Source: Blastobasis lacticolella
Taxonomy: Eukaryota; Arthropoda; Insecta; Lepidoptera; Blastobasidae
Length of the DNA stretch: 64,000 nt
Assembly (NCBI GenBank): GCA_905147135.1
Contig: LR990041.1
Location: forward strand, 23,109,712 to 23,173,711
Reading direction: 5' to 3'
Part shown: one piece after another, positions 55,580 to 64,000 of the stretch
How the letters are laid out: every line of letters starts with the position of its first letter
Position numbering within the stretch: the stretch's first letter is position 1
Made by a program: the position numbers and the translations under genes
Notes under the pieces: generated by a model
Database searches by the model: none
What the model saw: the letters and a program-made list of their open reading frames with translations, nothing else
Told to the model about the DNA's origin: nothing

Positions 55580-55850
55580 TCCCAAAATTAGGAATGAAAA
55601 TGAAAATGAAAATGAATGAATGAAATGAATGAAATGAAAATGAATGAATGAAATGAATGAAATGAATGAAATGAAAATGAAATGAAAAAGTATTTATTGA
55701 ATAAGGATTACGTTAATTAATCTCTTTTCAAAATTCAAAAATCTAACGGAAAAGAAAGGGAAGTTAAGCGAGCTCATCCAGGTAGGGGGCGACGCATGCA
55801 GACCGATCAGCGCGCACGAGGGCTTACTCCGGCGAGACACCGGTCAGACA
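55580..55850 (-). mobile_element. 3' end of a CR1-group LINE with (ATGAA)n tail
   Basis: Complement of the last 150 bp of the LINE at 18960-19120 (GAGGGCTTACTCCGGCGAGA, GGGGGCGACGCATGCAGACC), including the TTATTGAATAAGGATTACG stretch. The tail is an expanded ATGAA microsatellite (55584-55690). Confidence 0.85.
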
Positions 55851-55999
55851 GATAGGTCAGACAGAATATTGCCTCTTTGCTTCAACAACGTGTTATCTCG
55901 AAAAACGCAATTTTACAGGAGAGCATTATTAAACCTTTAAAAAATTATTGTGTTTAACAAAAGGTATCCTATCTGCTACGTACTCGTTACGTAGCCGAT

Positions 56000-56715
56000 A
56001 TAATCCCGTAACCCCACACATCCACCGCAGCATTTTGATTTCATTGACCTGGAGCTCACAGACGTGCTTCGTATGCGATGGCCATGTCCCGCAGCCATAG
56101 AGCATCACAAGCTGATCACAGGTCGAATGATATTCTTATCAAACCAGGGGTATAATAGTCCAAAAACCCCCCCTTTTGAAACCGTTGAAGCCCCTTCAGC
56201 TTGATAGGGATTTTAAGGTCGCAGGTGACTGCTGTGAGCGTGGGACTTGACATCGGAATGAATATCTCCGGACTCGTGCAGCAAGGATCCGAGGTACTTG
56301 AATTTATCTATAGATCTCAAGATCCGTGCTTCGGCTAGCTATGTACTCTGTTTTGGCGACGTTTAGCTTTAAACCCCCGATTTGTAGCACTTGCTAACAC
56401 GTATTTACCGTGGTCTCAAGATCCTGCGTATGCTTGCAAACTAGTGCGATGGCATATGTCATGGAGGCATGTCCACTAAGGACAGAACCCTGGTGAACAC
56501 CCACGGTAATCGGAAAGAGATTAGTATGGTATAGGATGCTGTAGTCGGCTTTATGCTTCGGGTTGATGATTTCGACCATAGCGCCCACCAGATTACCTCT
56601 CGAGAAATACTGTCCAAAGCCCACTGCAGATCGAGAAATGCGAAATGCAGTGATTGATTTTGTTCATTAAGGGACCCTGGAGTCTGTAACACACTTTTAA
56701 CTAACACAGACTTCC
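56000..56715 (-). pseudogene. RTE LINE RT fragment
   Basis: Minus strand: SLHFAFLDLQWALDSISREV followed by IWWAL (motif A region), then FPITVGVHQGSVLS (motif B) and, after shifts, an LNVAKTEYI-like stretch near 56340. RTE type (GVHQGS). Cut at 56715. Confidence 0.7.
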
Positions 56716-56801
56716 AGAGCTTCTATACTGCTATAACCTGTTTCTTTGTGCAATAAAGATTTTATTTATTATTGATTTTAACTGTAGTGGACCTCCTGCA
56801 G

Positions 56802-57003
56802 AATTTTAAGGGCGAAAATTTGTCCATGGTGATGCATCAGCCCGGCCTGAACCCGTTACGGCATTTCAACATGGAGCATTCCTGGCGGAGTGTTTGGTAT
56901 ATGATACGTTTGAATAGCTTCATTGTATGGCTCATTAGTTTGATACTAACAATACATATAATAGCCGCACTCCTGTACACTGCCCTTTCCTTTATAGATA
57001 GGC
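56802..57003 (+). CDS. S5-like exon of a CNG/HCN-like channel, opposite strand
   Basis: The acceptor GACCTCCTGCAG opens at 56802 in phase 0. The exon reads NFKGENLSMVMHQPGLNPLR, HFNMEHSWRSVWYMIRLNSF, and the membrane segment IVWLISLILTIHIIAALLYT followed by ALSFIDR. The last part resembles S5 of CNG/HCN channels (LxxxHxxAxLxY). With the GTAATT donor it ends in phase 1, exactly what exon 54374 needs. A GTATAA donor at 57032 gives phase 2. It is inverted relative to the other six exons and flanked on both sides by minus-strand RTE fragments, so either a local inversion, a mis-ordered assembly or a paralogue. Confidence 0.55.
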
Positions 57004-57054
57004 GTAATTACGTTTACGCGCCACGCGTTAGGTATAAATAAGCCTAGTCAAAAC

Positions 57055-57660
57055 GATCCTGTTGAATAGTTCAGAGAGAAAGATTACACCCCGGGTCCCT
57101 ATACCTTTCCAGGTTTCTATGGGTATTCATTATGCCCAATAGCTTTTCCGTTCTTCATGCGGGCCAGTAACCTCTCCATTTCATTAGGGGTAGTCAGGGT
57201 TATCATACCAAGGTTTGCCGGAAGCTGTTGTGGCTCTTACATCTTGTCCTTGTTGGATAGTTCTTTGAAATGGGCACACCAACGGTATTTAATCGACTTG
57301 GCACTTGCGAGCAAAACGCTGTCATGGTTCCTTATGGCAATATACCGGCTCATCTTCGCGACTTTGCCAGCTTGTAGATAAGATTCTGCCTCTCCACATT
57401 GTCGAGCGTGTCTTAAAGCGGAGCCAGCTGAGCTGACCGCGCCTTTGCCATCATATTTTTGCTCGGCGCTTTGCTCCCAAATACATCTTCTTATGTCTCC
57501 TATACAAAGTATAATTACTTCGCTACTATTTCTCGAAGTATTCCTTTTCGTCCGTCACTGCTTCCTGTACCTCTCTATTCCACCATCCTGTGTGCTTATC
57601 AATTTTGCGCCCTATCGACGTGCGAAGGACTGTACGCCCGAGTTTCACAATGGACGTATG
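57055..57660 (-). pseudogene. RTE LINE, endonuclease-RT junction
   Basis: Minus strand: SIVKLGRTVLRTSIGRKIDK, GWWNREVQEAVTDEKEYFEK with a stop, then KMYLGAKRRAK and EVTGPHEERKSYWA followed by IPIETWKGIGTRGVIFLSEL and FNRI. These are the WWNxEVQ and LFN motifs of RTE proteins. Several stops. Confidence 0.7.
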
Positions 57661-57696
57661 CTAATGGTGCCAGAGCTCATTTGGTGGCTTCTATAC

Positions 57697-57775
57697 TAAA
57701 AGGCATTGTAACGGGAATACTGGATTTCGCAATGCCTATTGCAAGTTCTAAAAGTTGTTTAGTTCGCGGTCCGAT
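57697..57775 (-). CDS. possible host exon, unidentified
   Basis: After a strong acceptor (TTTTTTTTTCAG, AG at 57777-57776) the minus strand reads IGPRTKQLLELAIGIAKSSI followed by PVTMPF and a GTATAG donor, phase 1. The composition looks coding, and a chemoreceptor or channel loop is imaginable, but no family motif was recognised. It sits just beside an RTE fragment. Confidence 0.25.
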
Positions 57776-57779
57776 CTGA

Positions 57780-58420
57780 AAAAAAAACTAATAATACTCA
57801 TTCGTTTGACTATAAACAACGTTATATTTAGGAATACTACACATTAAAATATAAATATTTTCTGGAAATGTGGAACATCAGCAAGTAACAAGAACTTAAT
57901 GTTTCTATCGCAAAAAATTTCATAACCAACAATGTTGCATCCTAAGATAACACAAAGCAAAATTGAAATTCTTTCGGCAACAGGGTGACATGATGATTTA
58001 TCCCAATTCACACTCCACTCAAGTTTATCAACAACACTGTGTTAACATACAATATAACGTTATAAAATAAGATATTAAAACTGAATTTAAACATACCTTT
58101 GCAACCAAACCGTGATATTATCGTAATATCACGTTTTCGTTGAAAACCAAGAGCACCTTGCAGGTCGCGTGCGCAGTGACAACTGTATTGTTACGTTGTT
58201 GAAATAAAATACCCCAAAGTAAGAGACAACGTGACATCGCGATATAACACAGTTGCACTGTCTTTTTCTCTCATAACTTCGCCAATATTCGGTTGAAAGA
58301 TACCGCGTTTTAAGAGAAAATAGAATCGGACACGGCGGTTCTAAACTAGCAATATTTTCTTTTTCGACTTGTCGCGTTATTGAAGCATAGATGCGATATG
58401 TCCTATGAAAAACATATGGA
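57780..58420. other. no supported gene
   Basis: AT-rich. Contains an inverted pair GTGATATTATCGTAATATCAC at 58111-58131. No ORF with known motifs. Confidence 0.4.
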
Positions 58421-58422
58421 AG

Positions 58423-58881
58423 TCATTCTATAAAAAAAAGCCCTAAAAATTGGCGGACTTCATGAACAGATTTTGGAACCGGGAACTCTATCACTGCCAA
58501 GATTTTGTTCTTGTCGGGTTTTATCCCATCGACGGAGATATCATATCCGAGATAGTTAATGAAACTATCGAAGAATCGACATTTGAAAAGCTTCAATGTA
58601 AGCCCATTCTCACGCAATAGCTTCAAGACATCCTCTAATCGACGGAATCCCTGCTCTACATCGTGAGATGGTACAAGGATGTCATCCAAATATGCTAGTG
58701 CCGATTCAAAACGTCTCGAACCTAGCATTATATTTAAAAAAAATTGAAATATCGCTGGCGCATTTGCTAAACCGAACGGCATCCTTTTAAATTCATAATG
58801 GCCGTCCGGTGTAACAAATCCCGTCAATTGCCGGCTTGACTCTGCCATCGGAATCTGGTAGTAACCAGAAGCAGGGTCCAA
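58423..58881 (-). pseudogene. gypsy reverse transcriptase, N-terminal half
   Basis: 152 open codons: MDPASGYYQIPMAESSRQLT (motif with catalytic Asp), FVTPDGHYEFKRMPFGLANA, SALAYLDDILVPS (YLDD active site), and INYLGYDISVDGIKPDKNKI up to FPVPKSVHEVRQFLGL. This is Ty3/gypsy type (not BEL or copia). It ends abruptly after FLG. Upstream of 58881 the protease and RT start are decayed. Confidence 0.9.
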
Positions 58882-59204
58882 TGATGTAAAGAAGCGATTA
58901 CCGCTAAGACTACTCAGTTGGTCATCGATTAACGGAAGAGGAAAGCAATCTTTCTGTGTTTTATTATTTAGCGCTGTAAAACCAAAAATTTCCGTTTTTG
59001 TGTCTGAGCATTAGACTCGCGCATTAGGGTGCACTCACTTCCAAAGTGGACGTATGCAACGAAGTTCTTATCAGCTACTATACATTTCTTATAGAATTTC
59101 TCGTTGGAGATGTTATTGGTTGAAATGGTTAAGAGCTTTTCGTTCTGTAATCGCGTTCTTACTATCACTAGTCTGACAAGGAAAGTAAGGACTAATTCCG
59201 CACG

Positions 59205-60826
59205 TTGCAGAATCGTGACCTACTCTGTGACATTTCTGACATTTAACGAGAGGTTGTGGACAATTATGGAAGGTGTGGCCTTTACAACGGCAATTGAAAC
59301 ATGTCGCAGCCTGCGAGCTTCCGCTTGCACCCGAATTAGAGGAACCAATGGAGCGGTTGGTATAGGGAAGACTTCGCTTTCGAACATTATTGGGATCAAT
59401 GGGGCGTTGTGAACTAAAAAGTTCAGTAGATCCTCTGGTTCCTTACAATTCAGCGCTTGTGCGCCATTCCGTATAGATTTGTCATATATGCCATGAACAA
59501 TGCAGTCTACTGCCTTCCTACCGGTTAATTCGCACCTATTTAACAACATGAGTTTGTCATAATAATATTCACGCAGAGTTTCATTGCTACGCATAGAGCG
59601 CGCCAGCATCTCCTCCAGAAGCCGACCATAATTTTGCTCATTTATTTATTTATTTATTGGAGTACCAACAGCTTATAAAAACACATTACATACTATGAAT
59701 ATATACAGTTAAGCCAATTACAGGTTCTCGCTGATAACCACAGACAAAAATATGGTAAAGCAATCAATCAAACACATATTACAGAAAAACAACATAAGAA
59801 TTAAATGAACAATGTTGTACCAATGCAAGTTTCTTACTATGTAGCTAGAATAAGTAACATTATACATTCATATTATTCCATTTCATGCACTGCTTATAGA
59901 ATCATCGAAGAATGATCGAGTCAGCCGCCTCCTCAGCGACTCGCACTTTGTATTAAATAAATCAACGTCATGGACCTTGCACAATTCGTTAAATGCACTA
60001 CACACGCGCCACATGAATGTGCTGCGCCTGAGATTGTGATTGAGACGCATATTCTAAATGACTTCTTACATAAGTGCAGTATAATACCTTGAAAGTCTTG
60101 ACACAACGAAAATCTCTTGAGGCACGCATGATAAAGCCCAGGGCTTTCGAGGCCTTAGAAACTACATTATCTACATGACTATCAAACATGAGCTTTGCGT
60201 CATGAATAACCCCAAGATCCCGCACCGCGGTAGCTCTTCCAATCATTTCGTTCGGAAAAGCTCGCAGCAGCTTAGCCTGCCACTCATCCCAGCTATAATT
60301 AACTGACGGTAATGCCTCGTACCATCGTTTTGAAAGACCATCTAGTTTTTGAAGAGCAAAATCTATGGTATGTTTCTGGTCCCATTCGTAAATACTAGCA
60401 CACTCATTGACCTTCTTTAGTCAGGTCTCAGGTCAAAAGTAGGTATTACATTATGCATATGATTATTATTCAAACGAGAAGGATTACTTTTGTCATTGTT
60501 ACTTAAAGACGCTAATAATTTAAGTACCTCGTCTGTAGTGATACCCGCAACTGCTGGCATGTCGAGAAGTTGATGGGTCTTCGTATCAGGAACAGAACTC
60601 GATGTGGCTGCAGGTGTTGGCCCTGATGATGTCTGGGGTACCTTTTCCGACGGTGGCGCCACAGCCGAGGTGCTTATATTGGTAGGTATATGCACCGTAG
60701 GCTGAATCTCCTCAACAATCCACGACGGTATCTTTTACGGATCTTAGAGGCTTGCCCTCCTACCGTTGCTGCAGGCCTTCCATTGGGTCGCTTCCGTGTG
60801 CGTGTAGTTTCCTCTTGAGGCCCCAT
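59205..60826 (-). pseudogene. gypsy gag with two CCHC zinc knuckles, interrupted
   Basis: Starts at ATG 60826 (MGPQEETTRTRKRPNGRPAA), shifts frame near 60730 and continues IVEEIQPTVHIPTNISTSAV to VIPTFDLRPD and a stop. After a short loss, capsid-like LKKVNECASIYEWDQKHTID and RWYEALPSVNYSWDEW follow to 60245. A LINE fragment intervenes. Gag resumes at 59635 with NYGRLLEEMLARSMRSNETL and REYYYDKLMLLNRCELTGRK. In a shifted frame two zinc knuckles appear: CFNCRCKGHTFHNC and CQKCHRVGHDSATC (about 59205-59302). It packages element RNA in the parent element; here dead. Confidence 0.8.
59636..60244 (-). mobile_element. LINE RT C-terminal fragment nested in gypsy gag
   Basis: Minus strand: RATAVRDLGVIHDAKLMFDS followed by HVDNVVSKASKALGFIMRAS and VLYCTYVRSHLEYAS, the post-RT region of Jockey/CR1-type proteins, then a 3' UTR with an (AAAT)n end at 59640-59657. 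It splits gag between NEMI and EQNYGR. Confidence 0.75.
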
Positions 60827-60999
60827 TCCCTCAAAATAATAAATATTTATTACTTATGTGTAGGCTAAAATAGATTGAGTAGAATATCTACTTGGTTATC
60901 ACGTACATTATACATATCTATAGGTAATGTAACTAAGAATATGTATGCAAGTCATATGTTAATTTTCGAAATAATATAAATTATAAGTCCATAAATAGT

Positions 61000-61310
61000 C
61001 AACATCACACATGACGGAACATACATAGCTCCGGCACAAAACCGAACATACATAGGCGTACATAGCCTCTTTTAGTGGGGCATACCTAGCCCCTTTGTAA
61101 TATAATGTAGTCATTGGCCTTGCCAGCATTAGCACTCCACAGACGGAACGTACTTAGCACCGTTGGGCATACATAGCCTCTTTTGAGGGACATACCTAGC
61201 CCCTTTCGTGACTAAGCTGGGTTCAGCACACAGACGAAACATACATAGTTCCGTTGGGCACACATAGCCTCTTTTATGGGACATACTTAGCCCCCATCTT
61301 TGTCATATAT
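61000..61310. repeat. tandem repeat, about 3 units of 92-125 bp
   Basis: Each unit starts GACGRAACATACATAGYTCC, then carries ATACATAGCCTCTTTT and GACATACCTAGCCCC. The core word CATAC(A/C)TAGC occurs many times. It lies upstream of the gypsy gag on its strand and might belong to the element's leader or LTR. Confidence 0.8.
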
Positions 61311-61574
61311 TTGATAAGTTTGGACATAAATTTCCAAAACATAATTTATATAAAACTTAATTATACATAATATGTAAAACATAAAGAGTAGGTATTTAAA
61401 AACAAAAGTTAATGTGTAAGGTAGAATCATTCAAATGGTAATCCAGATAATGTAGTTACAATAAGAAAATAATATAGGTAATATCAATAGCTTGATCCGT
61501 CTGACACGTCATAATAAGTAAACATTCGTTTATTGCAGAAAACTTAAATACAATAATTTAAAAGCTGCTACATT

Positions 61575-62280
61575 GTGCAACTTTGCTTGGAAAAATCATC
61601 AGAGTGTAGCCCTGATCTGGGTTTTTCCAGCAACGTCCGACTACCACTGCCAAAGAGTCGCTTTGACCAAGTGATAGCGCGACAACACAATATTGGTGAA
61701 TATCGAAAGGTAAACAGTATTACAACGCATGGAAATATCATCAGGGAGTGGCCCTGATCGAGATTTTTCCATCAAAGTGATTAAATTGGCAGTGTCACGG
61801 AGTACCTGACCAACTGCCAATTCAATATCTGCTTACAATGGTATTCTAATAATTTGAACAGTAACATTGCATGGAAATATCATTAGGGAGTGGCCCTGAT
61901 CAAGATCTTTCCATCAAAGTGATTAAATTGGCAGTGTCACGGAGTACCTGACCAACTGCCAATTCAATATCTGCTTACAATGGTATTCTAATAATTTGAA
62001 CAGTATCATTGCATGGAAATATCATCAGGGAGTGGCCCTGATCGAGATTTTTCCATCAAAGTTATTAAATTGGCAGTGTCACGGAGTACCTGACCAACAG
62101 CCATTTCAACTTGTTCAAATAACACTAGCCTAGAATTGTATCGCTGCGTGAAAATGAGTTACCAGAGGGTAGCCCTAGTCGAACCATTTTGAGCAACGCA
62201 CCGGTTTAACATTGTCATAGAGTGCCTGACCAAATGTTAATCCAGTTTAACAGTCGGGTATCTTTGCGAACAGTAAATTA
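61575..62280. repeat. 142-bp tandem repeat with two conserved hairpins
   Basis: Five units. Landmark GGAAATATCAT occurs at 61731, 61873 and 62015 (142-bp spacing), with diverged units at 61589 and about 62150. Hairpin 1 (61731-61770): GGAAATATC / GATTTTTCC outer stem and ATCAGGG / CCCTGAT inner stem. Hairpin 2 (61786-61820): TTGGCAG / CTGCCAA plus GTCA / TGAC around CGGAGTACC. In the diverged fifth unit hairpin 2 is TTAACAT / ATGTTAA with GTCA / TGAC kept (62206-62240), so pairing survives sequence change. Confidence 0.85.
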
Positions 62281-62899
62281 TTGTATGTATTAGATAAAAA
62301 TAAGAATAATGGCGTAGCAAACGAATTCAGTCACTATTATTAGTCATATTAAGCAATAGCCTCTTTAATTTAAAGCCAGTAATAATGTAAAATCATAAGT
62401 CATCATATAACATACCTTTTAGAGCTGAAGATAACACGTAGGCACTACATACCACTTCTGAGATTTTACAAATCCAAACAACTGTATATAACTTTGTACT
62501 TCTTATTGTACAATTATTATATTAATTACATAGACATAATATTTATTTGGCAATTTCTACAATATAAATTAACTAAAATATTTCTTATTAACATAGATTA
62601 GGTTAAATATTGTAGTGTCATGCCAAACTAGAGCTCAGCTCAGCATATGCTGTAGGTAGTAAGACCACAGCGCTGATTTTCAGCTGACCCCTACGTTTAG
62701 TGCGTGAATTACTCGCCAAGTGGTCAGACAGGTAACGTAGTGCTGTACATTTGCCCAGAATTTTATGTGGCGGTGTGTTTATAAGTAATAATATAAATAT
62801 ATGTATAAAACCATTCTCCTGGCTGATGATGATGATGATGTATAAAACCATAGGTGTGTGATATACTTAAATACTTATTTGGAGCTATTATTGTGTAAT
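62281..62899. other. no supported gene
   Basis: AT-rich spacer, with a TGATGATGATGATGATG run at 62823-62840 that could be an RTE tail remnant. Confidence 0.4.
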
Positions 62900-63460
62900 T
62901 CTAATATAACTGATAATTAATTTAGATATGTTGGAACAACTCTGCAGCCTATAGGGAGAGATTTTTGGTGTTCATAAAGGTATATTTTTATGTTAGATTT
63001 AAAAGATGTAATATTTTTCGCTTCCTTGATGGGAGGCAGCAGGTTGTTCCAACATTTGGTTGCCGCATATCTAAAACTGCCACGAAAGGCAGCCGTCTTG
63101 TGAGCAGGTATCCTGAGAGGATAGCTAACCCTCCGCGCATTTCGCGAGCCGGCTCCACTACGCCAACTTAGTTTCCTGTACAGGTAATCTGGGACACCAG
63201 TATTTATTATATCATACAGTAAAGAGGCTAGATGCAGCTCTTGACGTAGGGACATTTTTAAAATTTTTGCTTCATTGATGAAAGGTGTTACATGCGTGCG
63301 GGGGGGAACCTTAAAACAAAAACGAGCACAAGCATTTTGAACCCTCTGAATCAACCTCGCGGACCGAGCTAGCAGTCTAGGACCATACACTACATCGGCG
63401 TAACCCAAAATCGATAAAACCAAGGAATCGCATAATTTAATACGCAGATCCTCGGCAAGA
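62900..63460 (-). pseudogene. LINE RT C-terminal domain fragment
   Basis: 168 open codons on the minus strand (62917-63423): SILGYADVVYGPRLLARSAR, LIQRVQNACARFCFKVPPRT, LLYDIINTGVPDYLYRKLSW and FRGSFRYAATKCWNNLLPPI. This is the post-RT domain typical of CR1/L2-like LINEs (QNxxxRF, FRxSFxxxAxxxWNxLP). Truncated at the 5' side at about 63460. A smaller relative is at 43975. Confidence 0.75.
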
Positions 63461-63581
63461 AAGTCTCTTATCTGATTACAAATAGACAGACTGTAATAAA
63501 TGCAAGCGGCAAAGCTTTTAGCATTTCAGTATAAAACTAGGTATCTCGCCGAAGTCTCGAACTACGAGTAGAATGCCCACC

Positions 63582-63618
63582 CGGGAATGCAAAACAGTCA
63601 GTCTGTTTTGCATTCCCG
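63582..63618. repeat. perfect 16-bp stem hairpin
   Basis: CGGGAATGCAAAACAG, loop TCAGT, then the exact complement CTGTTTTGCATTCCCG. Confidence 0.9.
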
Positions 63619-63821
63619 TTTTGCGTGCTCCCGCTAAAATGCTCATTGGCGGATAGCGGACAGCCAAAAATATGGCTAGCCAATGGCATGGCTTCTGTGT
63701 TACCAGTCGAATAAAATATCGTTATAACCAAAATACTATTGCCATATTTAAAAATCATCACACTACTAGTTTTAAAAATAGCCTTTAAATAAATAAAAAT
63801 GCCGTTTGGTATTGGACATTT

Positions 63822-64000
63822 TTTTTTATGTTATCCGTCAGATAAACAGGCATGCGGGCCACCCAATGGAAAGTGGTCACCGCCGCCTATTGACATCAGC
63901 AACACCAATGCGTTGCCCACCTCTGAAGAGACCTCTAATATACCTCTTGAACGATCCCATGTCATAGTCCAAAGGAAACGCTGTGGCTGGGAGCTTATTC
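63822..64000 (-). mobile_element. Jockey/CR1-like LINE 3' end, cut by window edge
   Basis: Nearly identical to 51600-51780 (GGCATGCGGGCCACC, AAAGTGGTC then ACCGCCGCCTAT, GAACGATCCCATGTCATAGT). Minus orientation; the coding end continues past 64000. Confidence 0.75.

Larger units (their letters stand above)
58423..60826 (-). mobile_element. truncated Ty3/gypsy retrotransposon
   Basis: Minus-strand gag (60826 to about 59205) and the N-terminal half of RT (58881-58423). No integrase, RNase H or 3' LTR follow, because the element stops inside RT at 58423. A LINE fragment interrupts gag at 59636-60244. The 5' LTR was not identified; tandem repeats at 61000-62280 lie in the expected upstream region. 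Confidence 0.8.

Noticed and set aside
61575..62280. CRISPR-like array or hammerhead ribozyme repeats
   Set aside because: Units are 142 bp without unique spacers, and the genome is animal. CTGATGA occurs on the minus strand, but no properly placed GAAA and stem arrangement for a hammerhead was found.
61575..62280. H/ACA snoRNA array
   Set aside because: Two hairpins are present, but no conserved hinge (ANANNA) or terminal ACA box is kept across units.

Overview
The window is AT-rich animal nuclear DNA, almost certainly from a moth or butterfly (Lepidoptera). The evidence is a dense mix of LINEs (RTE, CR1/Jockey-like and I/R1-like), tRNA-derived SINEs, two mariners, a Harbinger-type element, a DIRS-like tyrosine-recombinase retrotransposon and a gypsy fragment. 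They are nested in one another and interrupt spliced host exons. No rRNA or functional tRNA gene, CRISPR array or bacterial operon was seen. One 100-base N gap (41457-41556) marks a draft assembly.

Host genes are sparse. At 3709-3759 (+) lies a single short exon with the C-terminal motif of insect gustatory receptors (TYLVILLQ). Between 54374 and 44234 (-) six exons with matching intron phases encode the second half of a cyclic-nucleotide-gated/HCN-like channel: outer pore loop, pore, S6, C-linker and cyclic-nucleotide-binding domain. The pore lacks a recognisable GYG/GFGD filter, the last exon needs a one-base frameshift, and a phase-compatible S5-like exon sits on the opposite strand at 56802-57003. 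A Pro/Thr-rich possible terminal exon lies at the left edge.

Layout: 1-4.4 kb, RTE tails, a SINE and the receptor exon. 4.4-6.6 kb, the 5' end of a CR1-like LINE (-) split by a 1391-bp Harbinger-like element with a MADF gene. 7.0-11.3 kb, a DIRS-like element (-) with 152-bp inverted terminal repeats and a gag with a probable spliceosomal intron. 11.4-21 kb, two inverted copies of a non-autonomous DNA transposon flanking a 6-kb CR1-group LINE (+) whose ORF1 carries an SGNH-esterase-like domain. 21.7-35.5 kb, stacked minus-strand LINEs: an I/R1-like element split by two further LINEs, one of them itself split by a 1.6-kb LTR-like insertion. 36-44 kb, RTE, CR1/Jockey and SINE fragments. 44.2-54.4 kb, the channel gene with an intact mariner and a broken mariner in its introns. 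54.9-57.7 kb, more LINE debris around the plus-strand exon. 58.4-60.8 kb, a truncated gypsy (-) with a LINE fragment inside gag. 61.0-62.3 kb, two tandem-repeat arrays, one made of 142-bp units with covarying hairpins. 62.9-64 kb, LINE 3' ends.

Apart from the intact mariner transposase and the MADF ORF, nearly all element genes are broken. The most useful leads are the hairpin array, the degenerate channel gene and its inverted exon, the DIRS element, and several very short RTE insertions with clear target-site duplications.
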